DNA from: JAWLBM01 sp041687675
GTDB taxonomy: Bacteria; Pseudomonadota; Alphaproteobacteria; Rhizobiales; Pleomorphomonadaceae
Reading direction: 5' to 3'
Assembly: GCA_041687675.1 (NCBI GenBank)
Contig: JAWLBM010000002.1
Location: 124,001 to 188,000, forward strand
Length of the DNA stretch: 64,000 bases
In this document: one piece after another, positions 9,280 to 17,795 of the stretch
Numbering within the stretch: position 1 is the first letter of the stretch
How the letters are laid out: every line of letters begins with the position of its first letter
Notes under the pieces: model-generated
Databases searched by the model: none
The model's input: the letters and a program-made list of their open reading frames with translations, nothing else
What the model was told of the DNA's origin: nothing
Program-made: the position numbers and the translations under genes

Positions 9280-11097
9280 ATGGACGCGGACAAGACGCCG
9301 GGGGCCGAGTCGCCCCTGCTGCGGTACATCGTGAACAACCCGGAGGCCTTCGCCCACAACATCGCGGCCATGGTCGAGCAGTTCGGCCGCGCCGCCGCCG
9401 CCTATGTCGAGCCGCGCGAGAAGGGCGAGGTCAAGGCGGTCGCCTCGGACGAGATGACCGAGGTGGTCAAGACGCTCGCCAAGGTCGGCGAGTTCTGGAT
9501 GCGCGACCCGCAGCGCTACATGGAGGCGCAGAACCGGCTGATGGCCGGCTACATGAACCTGTGGTCGTCGAGCCTCAAGCGGATGATGGGCGAGCCGGCG
9601 GCGCCGGCGGCCGAGCCGGAGCCCGGCGACAGGCGCTTCCAGGACGAGGACTGGCGGGCGCACCAGTTCTACGACTTCGTCAAGCAGTTCTACCTGATCT
9701 CCAGCCGCTGGGCGCAGGAACTGGTCGAGGAGGCCGGCGGCCTCGACGAGCACACAAAGCACAAGGCGGACTTCTACATCCGCCAGATCGCCGCCGCCCT
9801 TTCCCCGTCCAACTTCGTGCTGACCAACCCGGAGCTGATGCGGGAGACGCTGGAGACCAACGGCGAGAATCTCGTCCGCGGCCTCAAGATGCTCGCCGAG
9901 GACATCGAGGCCGGCGGGGGCGAGTTGCGGATCCGCCAGTCGGACCCGGGCCAGTTCAAGGTCGGCGTCAACCTCGCCCTCACCCCGGGCAAGGTGATCC
10001 ACCAGAACGAGGTCTGCCAGATCCTCCAGTACCAGCCCTCGACGGACAAGGTGCTGAAGCGGCCGCTGCTGATCGTGCCGCCGTGGATCAACAAGTTCTA
10101 CATCCTCGACCTCACGCCCGAGAAGTCGTTCATCAAGTGGGCGGTGGACCAGGGCCACACGGTCTTCGTGATCTCCTGGGTCAACCCGAACCGGCGGCAC
10201 GCGGAGAAGAGCTTCGAGCACTACATGAAGGAGGGCATCGTCGAGGCCCTCGACGTCATCGAGGCGGTGACGAAGGTGCGCGAGGTGAATGCCATCGGCT
10301 ACTGCGTCGGCGGCACGCTGCTGGCGGTCGCGCTCGCCTGGATGGCCAAGGCCGGCGACGACCGGATCCGCACGGCCACCTTCTTCACCACCCAGGTGGA
10401 CTTCCGCAATGCCGGCGACCTCAAGGTCTTCGTCGACGAGGAGCAGATCCGCATCCTCGAGGAGAAGATGAGCGAGCGCGGCTACCTCGAGGGCAAGAAG
10501 ATGGCCGCGGCCTTCAACTCGCTGAGGGCCAACGACCTGATCTGGCCCTATTTCGTCAACAACTACATGCGCGGCAAGGAGCCCTTCCCGTTCGATCTCC
10601 TATTCTGGAACTCCGATTCCACCCGCATGCCGGCGGCCAACCACTCCTTTTACCTGCGCAACTGCTACCTGGAGAACCGCCTCGCCGAGGGCACCATGGA
10701 GATCGCCGGGACGCGGCTGGACCTCCACTCGGTGACCATCCCGATCTACAACCTCGCCACCCGCGAGGACCACATCGCCCCGGCGAAGTCGGTCTTCGTC
10801 GGCTCGCAGCTGTTCGGCGGGCCGGTGGAGTATGTGATGGCGGGATCGGGGCACATCGCCGGCGTGGTCAACCCGCCGGCGCGAAAGAAGTACCAGTACT
10901 GGACCGGCGGCCCGCCCAAGGGCGACCTCAAGGACTGGATCGCCGCCGCCGAGGAGCACGCCGGCTCCTGGTGGCCGCACTGGGACGCCTGGATCCGGAG
11001 CCACGACGACACCACCGTCAAGGCCCGCAAGGTGGGCGGCGGCCGCTACAAGCCGATCGAGGACGCGCCGGGCCGCTACGTCACCGTCCGGAGCTGA
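9280..11097 (+). CDS. phaC: Class I poly(3-hydroxyalkanoate) synthase PhaC
   Basis: 605 residues from the ATG at 9280, which follows GGGGGAG. It polymerises (R)-3-hydroxyacyl-CoA into PHA on granule surfaces. The lipase-box equivalent GYCVGG places the catalytic cysteine at residue 342; Asp497 (REDHIAP) and His525 (SGHIAGV) complete the triad. The N-terminal PhaC_N domain and WNSDSTRMP are also present. Length and features fit class I enzymes acting without PhaE or PhaR subunits. phaA, phaB, phaR and phasin genes are not in the window. The 3' end overlaps the convergent DUF423 gene by 17 bp. Confidence 0.96.
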   Translation: MDADKTPGAESPLLRYIVNNPEAFAHNIAAMVEQFGRAAAAYVEPREKGEVKAVASDEMTEVVKTLAKVGEFWMRDPQRYMEAQNRLMAGYMNLWSSSLKRMMGEPAAPAAEPEPGDRRFQDEDWRAHQFYDFVKQFYLISSRWAQELVEEAGGLDEHTKHKADFYIRQIAAALSPSNFVLTNPELMRETLETNGENLVRGLKMLAEDIEAGGGELRIRQSDPGQFKVGVNLALTPGKVIHQNEVCQILQYQPSTDKVLKRPLLIVPPWINKFYILDLTPEKSFIKWAVDQGHTVFVISWVNPNRRHAEKSFEHYMKEGIVEALDVIEAVTKVREVNAIGYCVGGTLLAVALAWMAKAGDDRIRTATFFTTQVDFRNAGDLKVFVDEEQIRILEEKMSERGYLEGKKMAAAFNSLRANDLIWPYFVNNYMRGKEPFPFDLLFWNSDSTRMPAANHSFYLRNCYLENRLAEGTMEIAGTRLDLHSVTIPIYNLATREDHIAPAKSVFVGSQLFGGPVEYVMAGSGHIAGVVNPPARKKYQYWTGGPPKGDLKDWIAAAEEHAGSWWPHWDAWIRSHDDTTVKARKVGGGRYKPIEDAPGRYVTVRS

Positions 11098-11464
11098 CCG
11101 GCCCGTCGCCGCGGCCGAGGACGGAGAGGCCGGCGAGGAGCCAGGCCGCCATCAGCGCGAAGCCGCCGGAGGGCGCCGCCATCGGGAAGAGGTGCCGGCC
11201 CTGGAAGGCCCTGAGCGCCAGGTCGCCGGAGAAGAGCAGCACGCCGACGACCATCACCAGGGCGGCGAGGCGGCGGAGCGCCGCCGATCCCGCCCGCGGC
11301 GTGGCGAGGCCGAGCAGCGCCGCGGCGTGCAGCAGGGCCATCCATCCGGCGGTGTCGAGGTTCGCCCCCGGCGCCGCATGTGCCCCCGCCGCCGAGAGCG
11401 CGACGCCGGCGGCGCCGAGGAGCCCCGCGGAAAGGCCGATCGTCCTGTCGAAGCCGCTTGCCAT
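11081..11464 (-). CDS. DUF423 family small inner-membrane protein
   Basis: 127 residues from the ATG at 11464, preceded by GAGGAAAGG. Four hydrophobic segments with small residues (GLSAGLLGAAGVALSAAGAHA, WMALLHAAALLGLA, LAALVMVVGVLLFSGDLAL, GGFALMAAWLLAGL) are the typical YgdD/DUF423 pattern, including the conserved GAFGAHA-like N-terminus and LFSGDLA. The function of the family is unknown. It converges on phaC and diverges from the SpoU gene 93 bp away. Confidence 0.85.
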   Translation of the reverse strand: MASGFDRTIGLSAGLLGAAGVALSAAGAHAAPGANLDTAGWMALLHAAALLGLATPRAGSAALRRLAALVMVVGVLLFSGDLALRAFQGRHLFPMAAPSGGFALMAAWLLAGLSVLGRGDGPVSSGR

Positions 11465-11557
11465 GTCCGCGTCCCTTTCCTCGTGATTGGCTTCCGTACC
11501 CGTTTCATGCCATAGCCGCGCGATGACGACCACGCGCCACGGTGTCCGGGGAGCGGC

Positions 11558-12379
11558 GTGCTGATCCCGATCGACGACATCGACGACCCGCGCCTCGACG
11601 GCTACCGGAACCTCCGCGACCGCGACCTGCGCGACGCCCACGGCGGCCGCTTCGTCGCCGAGGGCGAGAGCGTGCTCAAGGTGCTGCTGTCGCCGGCGAG
11701 CCTCGCGTCGGCGGAGAGCCTGCTCGTCGCCGCAAATCGCGTCGACACGGTCCGCCGGATGGTCGGGGGGCGCGATGCGCCGCCCGTCTATGTCGCCCCG
11801 CCCGGGATGATGGAGCGGATCGTCGGCTTCGACATGCACCGCGGGCTGCTCGGCCTCGGCCTCAGGCCGCGGCCCCTCGAGGCGGCGGCGCTGTTGGCGG
11901 ACCGCCCTCGCCTCGCCCTAGGCCTCGCCTCGATCGCCAACCACGACAACGTCGGCGGCATCTTCCGCAACGCGGCCGGCTTCGGCGTCGGCGCGGCGCT
12001 CATCGATCCCGCGACGGCAGATCCCTATTACCGCAAGGCGCTGCGGGTCTCGGTCGGCGGCGTCCTCCGGGTGCCCCAGGCGCGGGTCGCCTCCGCCGAC
12101 GCCATGGTGGACGCCTTCCTCGCCGCCGGCTACCGGGTGCTCGCCCTCTCCCCGCGCGGGGCGCGCCGCCTCGACGAGGTGGACCGGACCGGGCCGCTGG
12201 CGCTGATGCTCGGCACGGAGGGCCCGGGCCTGCCCGAGAGCGTGATGGCGCGCTGCGAGACCGTCCGCATCGACATGCACGCCGGCTTCGACAGCCTCAA
12301 CGTCGCCGTCACCGCCGGCATCGCCATCTACGAGCTTTCAAGAAGCGAGAGCGCTTTCCGATCAGGTGGACTCATCTGA
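11558..12379 (+). CDS. SpoU/TrmH-family RNA 2'-O-methyltransferase
   Basis: 273 residues from a GTG start with GGGGAG seven bases upstream. It is a SPOUT-fold methyltransferase that transfers a methyl group from SAM to a ribose 2'-OH in rRNA or tRNA; the exact site is not predictable. Motif 1 is SIANHDNVGGIFRNAAGFG (residues 126-144), motif 2 is MLGTEGPGLPE, and motif 3 is SLNVAVTAGIAIYE, which forms the trefoil knot. An N-terminal substrate-binding domain (residues 1-105) contains GRFVAEGESVLK. The last dozen residues and the stop codon lie inside a repeated palindrome and are probably not ancestral. Confidence 0.9.
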   Translation: MLIPIDDIDDPRLDGYRNLRDRDLRDAHGGRFVAEGESVLKVLLSPASLASAESLLVAANRVDTVRRMVGGRDAPPVYVAPPGMMERIVGFDMHRGLLGLGLRPRPLEAAALLADRPRLALGLASIANHDNVGGIFRNAAGFGVGAALIDPATADPYYRKALRVSVGGVLRVPQARVASADAMVDAFLAAGYRVLALSPRGARRLDEVDRTGPLALMLGTEGPGLPESVMARCETVRIDMHAGFDSLNVAVTAGIAIYELSRSESAFRSGGLI

Positions 12380-12394
12380 TCGACAAGAAATCGC
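12351..12394. repeat. Imperfect palindromic dispersed-type element at the SpoU gene 3' end
   Basis: Nested inverted arms: CGATCAG (12359-12365) pairs with CTGATCG (12376-12382), and the outer GCG-TTTC (12351 on) pairs imperfectly with GAAATCGC (12387-12394). The layout resembles extragenic palindromes common in Hyphomicrobiales genomes (recalled, not searched). It contains the TGA stop of the methyltransferase and may act as a bidirectional terminator between convergent genes. Confidence 0.6.
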
Positions 12395-12409
12395 TCCAGA
12401 GTGAGAGCT

Positions 12410-13453
12410 TTAAACCTCCGGGATCCGCCACAGCCGGTCGGGCGGAAGGCCGAGGTGCACGGTCTCGCCCGGGCGAAGCCCGCGGCCCGCCACCGCGTCG
12501 ACGGCCGCCGAAAGGCGGATGCCCGCGGCCTCCGCGACCACCAGCGCATGGGTGCCGCGGTAGGCCGCCTCCCGCACCACCGCCTCGAGCGTATTCGGAC
12601 CCGCCGGGGCGGCGAGCGCGACGGCCTCCGGGCGGATCGCCAGGGTGGCCGGCCCGGACGGCCCGGGGTCCGAGAGCGCGAGGCGCCCCAGCGGCGACAC
12701 GAAGGCCCCCTCCTCCACCCGCCCCTCGACCAGGTTGGAGGCGCCGAAGAACACCGCCGCCGCGCGGCTGGCCGGCCGCTCGAACAGGTCCTCCGGCGGT
12801 CCCTCCTGCAGGATGCGCCCGTCCATCATCAGCGCGATCCGGTCGCCCACCGCCACGGCCTCCTCCCGGTCGTGCGTCACGAACAGGGTCGTCGTCCCGG
12901 TCTCCCGGACGAGGGCGGCGATCTCGGCGCGAAGGTCGGACCGGAGTTCCGGGTCGAGGCTCGACAGCGGCTCGTCGAGGAGCAGCACCCGCGGCCGGAC
13001 GACGAGGGCCCTGGCGAGCGCCACCCGCTGTGCCTGCCCCCCGGAAAGCTCCCCCGGCCGCCGGTCGGCGAAGCCGGCGAGGCGCACGCGGGCGAGCATG
13101 GCCTCCACCTCGGCGGCGACCCGACCGCGCGGCAGCCCGCGCATCCTCGGGCCGAAGCCGACGTTCGCCTCGACGCTCATGTGCGGGAAGAGCAGCGTCT
13201 GCTGCACCATCATCACCGCGCCGCGGCGCTCCGGCGCGACCGCCGTGACATCCTCTCCGTCCAGCATCACCCGTCCGGCGTCCGGCGCCGAGATGCCGGC
13301 GACGAGGCGGAGCAGCGTGGACTTGCCGCAGCCGGACGGCCCGACGACGGCCGTCACGGACCCGGCGGCAAGGTCCAGCGAGACGTCGTCGACGGCCGGC
13401 CGCTGCGCGCCGGGAAACCGCCGGACCAGATGTTGCAGCGAGACGCGGCTCAT
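12410..13453 (-). CDS. YnjD-type ABC transporter ATP-binding protein
   Basis: 347 residues, starting at the ATG that overlaps the upstream permease stop (ATGA). Walker A GPSGCGKST (about residues 38-46), Q-loop MVQQ, signature LSGGQ, Walker B VLLLDEP, D-loop SSLD and switch histidine FVTHD are all intact. A C-terminal TOBE-like domain (residues about 240-340) follows, as in CUT/POT-type importers. It energises the importer encoded by the three genes upstream. The family is near thiamine, spermidine and YnjD ATPases; the binding protein marks the system as YnjBCD-like. Confidence 0.9.
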   Translation of the reverse strand: MSRVSLQHLVRRFPGAQRPAVDDVSLDLAAGSVTAVVGPSGCGKSTLLRLVAGISAPDAGRVMLDGEDVTAVAPERRGAVMMVQQTLLFPHMSVEANVGFGPRMRGLPRGRVAAEVEAMLARVRLAGFADRRPGELSGGQAQRVALARALVVRPRVLLLDEPLSSLDPELRSDLRAEIAALVRETGTTTLFVTHDREEAVAVGDRIALMMDGRILQEGPPEDLFERPASRAAAVFFGASNLVEGRVEEGAFVSPLGRLALSDPGPSGPATLAIRPEAVALAAPAGPNTLEAVVREAAYRGTHALVVAEAAGIRLSAAVDAVAGRGLRPGETVHLGLPPDRLWRIPEV

Positions 13454-14313
13454 CGCCCGCCCCTCCGCCGCCCCGGCCGCGGCCGGACCCGGGCGAGATG
13501 GCGCGACGAGGCGGCGAGCACCAGCGCCCCGGGCAACACCGTGAACACCGCCGCCACCCCGGCGACGTCCAGCCGGCCCGCGCCGGCGAACTGGGTCAGG
13601 ATCAGCGGCATGGTGGTGACCCGGCCCGCGCCGATCAGCAGGGTCAGGGCGTACTGGCTCCAGGAGACGAGAAAGGCGAGCGCCCCGGCGACCGCGATGG
13701 CCGGCGCCAGCATCGGCAGCGTCACATGCCGGAGCACGGCGAGGCGGCCGGCGCCGAGCATCCGCGCCTGGTCCTCGTAGGCGGTGTCGTGGTTGGCGAA
13801 GGCCGCCGCGATCACGAGCACGCTGTAGGGCAGCGCCGGCACGAGGTGGACGAGCATCACGCCCGCCGGCGTCCCCGCGAGGCCGAGGCGGATGAAGATG
13901 CCGTGCAGGCCCATGCCGATCGCGATCACGGGCACCACCGCCGGGGCGAGGATCAGCGCCTCGACGAGACCCTTGCCGGGAAAATCGTGGAGCCCGAGGG
14001 CGCGACCCGCCGGAATGCCCACCGCCAGCGACAGAATGCTCGCCGCCAGCGCCACGCCAAGCGAGGTCGCGAAGGCCTCTACCATACCGGAAACCGGCGA
14101 GAACGCATAGGCATAGGCGGAAAGGCTGAAGTCGGGCACGAGGTCGGGGAAGAACCATCCCCGGCCGAAGGACCAGAGCAGCACCGGCAGCAGCGGCGCC
14201 GCGAGCCAGAGCGCCAGCAGCCAGGCGGGCAGCAGCCGGGTCCGGCGGGCGGGGGTTTCCGCCCGCTCGGCGGACGGGGCGGACAGGCCGGCGATGAGGT
14301 CGGCGGCGCTCAT
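13450..14313 (-). CDS. YnjC-type ABC transporter permease, second half
   Basis: 287 residues with about six hydrophobic segments and the cytoplasmic coupling motif EDQARMLGAGRLAVLRHVTLPML (EAA-like). Start and stop overlap both neighbours by 4 bp, implying translational coupling. In E. coli YnjC the two permease halves are fused in one long protein; here they are separate genes. It would form the transmembrane channel with the gene upstream. Substrate unknown. Confidence 0.87.
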   Translation of the reverse strand: MSAADLIAGLSAPSAERAETPARRTRLLPAWLLALWLAAPLLPVLLWSFGRGWFFPDLVPDFSLSAYAYAFSPVSGMVEAFATSLGVALAASILSLAVGIPAGRALGLHDFPGKGLVEALILAPAVVPVIAIGMGLHGIFIRLGLAGTPAGVMLVHLVPALPYSVLVIAAAFANHDTAYEDQARMLGAGRLAVLRHVTLPMLAPAIAVAGALAFLVSWSQYALTLLIGAGRVTTMPLILTQFAGAGRLDVAGVAAVFTVLPGALVLAASSRHLARVRPRPGRRRGGR

Positions 14314-15212
14314 CGCCCGCCCCCGGCGCCGCCGGAGAGGGCGACCAGGCGACGGTAGCCCGCGATCATCAGGAAACAGGCGCTGGACAGCATCAGCGTC
14401 AGCGCCACCGCGGCCGGCCGGTCGGCGATGTCGCTGGAGGTGAACATCTCGGTGGCCAGCACCGGCAGCAGCTTCGGATGGCTGGCGCCCAGCACCGCCG
14501 GAACCTCGTAGGCGGTGAGGACGAAGGCGAACACCATTGCCGAGGCCGCCAGGGTTCCCGGCAGGATCGCCGGCAGGGTGACGTGGCGGAACGCCTGCCA
14601 GCGGCTGGCGCCGAGCGTGCGGGCGACCTCCCTCGGCCCCTCGCCGAGGTTCGCGAGCAGGGAGAGCACCACCGCGCCGATGAAGGGCACCTCCTTCCAC
14701 AGATAGGCCAGGGTGATCCCGAGCCCGTGCGGATCATGGGTGAGCGCCGGGAAGTCCGCCGGGCCGTCGATCCAGCCCGCGGCATGCGCGATGCGGGCGA
14801 GGAGCCCCGACTGGGCCACCAGCAGCCCCATGCCCACCGCCGCGACCACATGCGGCACCGTGAGGTTCAGCTGGAAGAGGAGTGCGGCCGCCCGGCCATG
14901 TCGGCGGGTGCGCAGCGCACGGTCGAGCACCACCGCCGCGGCGACGCCGAGAACGGCCGCGGCGGCGGTCACCACCGCCGCCACCGCCAGCGTGAGGAGC
15001 GCCGATTCGACGATCCCCGGGATGGCGAGCGCCCGGGCGTAGTGCTGCAGCGTCGGCGCGCCGCCCGTCCCGAAGGGCGAGAGGCCGAGGCTGCGGCCGA
15101 GGCCGAGGACCAGCGCGGCGAGGAACAGGCCGCCGACGCCGACGACCGCGGGCGCCAGCATCAGGGCGACCGACCAGTGGCCCGGCCCCCGTCGGCGCGC
15201 CTGCGCCCTCAC
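14310..15212 (-). CDS. YnjC-type ABC transporter permease, first half
   Basis: 300 residues from the GTG at 15212, which overlaps the binding-protein stop as GTGA. About six transmembrane segments and the EAA-like loop REVARTLGASRWQAFRHVTLPAI are visible. The N-terminus is short and arginine-rich (VRAQARRRGPGH) before the first membrane segment. It partners the second permease (13450-14313). No membrane segment appears lost relative to a six-helix half-permease. Confidence 0.87.
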   Translation of the reverse strand: MRAQARRRGPGHWSVALMLAPAVVGVGGLFLAALVLGLGRSLGLSPFGTGGAPTLQHYARALAIPGIVESALLTLAVAAVVTAAAAVLGVAAAVVLDRALRTRRHGRAAALLFQLNLTVPHVVAAVGMGLLVAQSGLLARIAHAAGWIDGPADFPALTHDPHGLGITLAYLWKEVPFIGAVVLSLLANLGEGPREVARTLGASRWQAFRHVTLPAILPGTLAASAMVFAFVLTAYEVPAVLGASHPKLLPVLATEMFTSSDIADRPAAVALTLMLSSACFLMIAGYRRLVALSGGAGGGR

Positions 15213-16438
15213 CGGCCGACGGTCTCGATCCAGCCCCTCTCGATCGCGGTCACCCATTCCGCGGAGAGTTCGGGCATGGCGCGGTCGGCGAGTTCCTCGG
15301 CGGGCGCCACCGCCGGGTGGCGCGGGATGGTGCGGAAGGCGGCCGCCTCCGCGGGCGCGAGGCGGTCCATGTCGAGCACCGTCTCCATGCCCCAGACCTC
15401 GGGATCGGCCTTGTGAAGCTGCGCCTCGACGCCGGTGAGGAGGTTCGCCACCACCATCGCCGCCTCCGGGTTGGCCGCATTGGCGGGGATCGCCAGGTAG
15501 GAGGTGTTGCCAATGGTGCCATCGTCGAAGGCGTAGGAGCGGGTGGTCTCGGGGAAGATGCCGTTGATGACGCCCGCGCCGAAGGCCGTCGGCTCGTAGT
15601 TGAAGGTGAAGTCCACCTCGGAGTTGGCGAAGAGCGAATTGAGCTGGGTGATGTCGGTCGGGTAGGTTGTCCCCTCCCGCCAGAGGAAGGGCTCGATCTC
15701 GTTCAGCAGCGCCCAGGCCTTCGGCGCCACCTCGTCGAACCTCGCCTGGTCGAAGGGCCCGGCCAGCGCCTCCGGGCCGCCCGCCACGTGGTAGAAGACG
15801 TGGCGCACGAAGGCGGAGCCGTTGAAGTCGGGCGGCGCGGCGTAGGTGAAGCGGCCAGGGTTCTCCCGGATCCAGTCGAGCAGCGCGGGAAGGGTGAGCG
15901 GCGGCTCGGCGACCCGGGCACCGTCGAAGGCCATGGCGAACTGCGCCCGGCTCCAGGGCGCCTCGCAGCCGTCCACCGGCGTACCGAAGTCCGTCGCGAT
16001 GGCCGGGTCGGTCCAGTCGACGAGTGCGGCATTGGGGATCCGGTCGGCCCAGCCGCAGTGGAGAAGGCCGTTCTCCTTGAGGGTCCGGAAGTTCTCGCCG
16101 TTGATCCAGACGAGGTCGACGGAGCCCCCCTCGGTGACGCCCGCCTCGGTCTCGGAGACGACGAGGTTCACCGCCTCGGCGGTGTCGGCGATGCCGACCC
16201 GGTTCACGGTGATCCCGTGGCGGTCGCGCGCGAGATCGGCGAGGAAGGAGGAGACGTAGGCGTTGATCCTGTCGTCGCCGCCCCACAGGAAGAAGTTGAC
16301 GGTGCCGCCCTCGGCCGCCGCCTCGATCTCGGCATAGGGGCGCCCGTCGATCTCGCCGGCCGTCGCCGCGCCCGTCCAGCCGATCGCCAGCGCCATCGCC
16401 GCGCCCGCCAGGCCCTTGCCCTTGGTCCGTCCTCGCAT
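15209..16438 (-). CDS. YnjB-type ABC transporter substrate-binding protein
   Basis: 409 residues from the ATG at 16438, preceded by GGAGGAGG. A signal peptide (hydrophobic GLAGAAMALAIGWTGAATA, cleavage after residue about 28) directs it to the periplasm. Diagnostic segments of the YnjB/COG4134 group are NFFLWGGDDRINAYV, NRVGIADTAEAVN, GSVDLVWINGENFRTLKE and DFGTPVDGCEAPWS. It delivers an unidentified solute to the two permeases. First gene of a four-gene operon in which every junction overlaps by 4 bp. Confidence 0.9.
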   Translation of the reverse strand: MRGRTKGKGLAGAAMALAIGWTGAATAGEIDGRPYAEIEAAAEGGTVNFFLWGGDDRINAYVSSFLADLARDRHGITVNRVGIADTAEAVNLVVSETEAGVTEGGSVDLVWINGENFRTLKENGLLHCGWADRIPNAALVDWTDPAIATDFGTPVDGCEAPWSRAQFAMAFDGARVAEPPLTLPALLDWIRENPGRFTYAAPPDFNGSAFVRHVFYHVAGGPEALAGPFDQARFDEVAPKAWALLNEIEPFLWREGTTYPTDITQLNSLFANSEVDFTFNYEPTAFGAGVINGIFPETTRSYAFDDGTIGNTSYLAIPANAANPEAAMVVANLLTGVEAQLHKADPEVWGMETVLDMDRLAPAEAAAFRTIPRHPAVAPAEELADRAMPELSAEWVTAIERGWIETVGR

Positions 16439-16548
16439 GCGGTGTCCTCCTCCACGTCCGCCACCCGGGGATGTTAGGGGGCTCCGCGCCAAGGGCGAGG
16501 ATGGACCACCCGGCCCGGCCGTCAACTTGTGCTGATGGGCGCGTGATC

Positions 16549-16582
16549 CAAAAGGAGAAGGGGCCGCCTTTCGGCAGCCCCT
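16549..16582 (-). terminator. Rho-independent terminator after rpsI
   Basis: On the minus strand GGGGCTGCC, a GAAA tetraloop and GGCGGCCCC form a 9-bp stem (one G-U pair) at 16560-16581, followed by the T-rich TTCTCCTTTT. It ends the rplM-rpsI transcript before the YnjB operon. Confidence 0.85.
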
Positions 16583-16610
16583 CCAAGGTTTCCGGCACGG
16601 ATCGCGAGGA

Positions 16611-17084
16611 TCAGCGCTTGGAGAACTGGAAGCTCCGGCGGGCCTTGGCGCGGCCGTACTTCTTGCGCTCCACCACGCGGCTGTCGCGGGTGAGGAAGCC
16701 GAGCTTCTTCAGGACGCCGCGAAGGCCCGGCTCGTAGTAGGTCAGCGCCTTCGACAGGCCGTGGCGCAGCGCGCCGGCCTGGCCGGAGAGGCCGCCGCCG
16801 GCGACGGTGGCGACCACGTCGAACTGGCCGTCACGATCGGCGGCGAGGATCGGCTGGCGCACGATCATCTGCAGCACCGGCCGGCCGAAGTAGGCGGTGA
16901 AGTCCTTGTCATTGACGAGGATCTTGCCGGAGCCCGGCTTGATCCAGACGCGGGCGACCGCGTCCTTGCGCTTGCCGGTGGCGTAGGCGCGGCCGAACTT
17001 GTCCAGCTTCTGGACGTGGACCGGGGCCTCGACGACGGTCTCGGACGCGGTGCCGAGTTCGGACAGGGAGGAAAGCTCGGCCAT
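16611..17084 (-). CDS. rpsI: 30S ribosomal protein S9
   Basis: 157 residues from the ATG at 17084. A TTG at 17090 overlapping the rplM stop has too short a spacing to the GAGGG Shine-Dalgarno. S9 sits in the small-subunit head, and its C-terminal tail reaches the P-site tRNA. Visible features are YATGKRKDAVARVWIKPGSG, GGGLSGQAGALRHGLSKAL, the SRVVERKKYGRAKARRSFQ tail and the final KR. The N-terminal extension of about 30 residues is usual in alphaproteobacteria. Co-transcribed with rplM. Confidence 0.98.
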   Translation of the reverse strand: MAELSSLSELGTASETVVEAPVHVQKLDKFGRAYATGKRKDAVARVWIKPGSGKILVNDKDFTAYFGRPVLQMIVRQPILAADRDGQFDVVATVAGGGLSGQAGALRHGLSKALTYYEPGLRGVLKKLGFLTRDSRVVERKKYGRAKARRSFQFSKR

Positions 17085-17086
17085 GC

Positions 17087-17548
17087 TCAAGCCCTCGCAT
17101 TCTTCTTGTTCATGGACTTGACGTCGAGCAGCTGGGGCTGCTGCGCCTCGTGCGGATGCTCGGAACCGGCGTAGACCCGCAGGTTCTTGAGCTGGCGGCG
17201 GCCGAGCGGCCCTTCCGGGATCATGCGCTCGACGGCCTTCTCGAGCACGCGCTCGGGGAAGCGGCCCTCGATGATCTGGCGCGCCGTGCGCTCCTTGATC
17301 CCGCCGATCCAGCCGGTGTGCCAGTAGTACTTCTTGTCGGTGTACTTGCGGCCGGTGAGCACCACCTTGTCGGCGTTGATCACGATCACGTTGTCACCGT
17401 CGTCGACATGCGGGGTGAAGGAGGCCTTGTGCTTGCCGCGCAGGCGCATCGCGATGAGCGAGGCGAGGCGACCGACAACGAGGCCATCGGCGTCGATGAG
17501 AATCCATTTCTTCTCAACATCCGCCGGCTTCGCCGAAAAGGTCTTCAT
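17087..17548 (-). CDS. rplM: 50S ribosomal protein L13
   Basis: 153 residues, normal for L13, an early-assembling large-subunit protein. Characteristic stretches are KKWILIDADGLVVGRLAS, KVVLTGRKYTDKKYYWHTG, PERVLEKAVERMIPEGPLGR and YAGSEHPHEAQQP. First gene of the rplM-rpsI operon, with a strong promoter about 100 bp upstream. Confidence 0.98.
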   Translation of the reverse strand: MKTFSAKPADVEKKWILIDADGLVVGRLASLIAMRLRGKHKASFTPHVDDGDNVIVINADKVVLTGRKYTDKKYYWHTGWIGGIKERTARQIIEGRFPERVLEKAVERMIPEGPLGRRQLKNLRVYAGSEHPHEAQQPQLLDVKSMNKKNARA

Positions 17549-17651
17549 GGGCGTGAACCGTTCGTTTGGTCTTCGTTGCACCGCCGGAGCGGCGGAGCCG
17601 TCCGAAAGAGGAAACGGCGGCCCGCCATCCGGACCGCCATCGTCGAGCCGG

Positions 17652-17680
17652 GGTATACGTGACCGGATCGATGCCGTCAA
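17652..17680 (-). promoter_or_regulatory. Promoter of the rplM-rpsI operon
   Basis: Minus-strand TTGACG (17675-17680), a 17-bp spacer and TATACC (17652-17657) make the best sigma-70-type promoter in the window, giving a leader of roughly 100 nt. An A/T-rich block (17697-17745) lies just upstream and may act as an UP element. It holds two inverted repeats: AAGTCA/TGACTT (17697-17719) and CGGTA/TACCG (17727-17742), the latter possibly the scpB transcript end. Confidence 0.75.
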
Positions 17681-17795
17681 GTCCGGCATCCTGTCGAAGT
17701 CACTACAAATCAATGACTTAGCGATACGGTAAAATAGTACCGCATGTTTTTCGACGCAAGGAGGCCGTCGCCGGGCCCGCGGATGCGCCCGTTGC

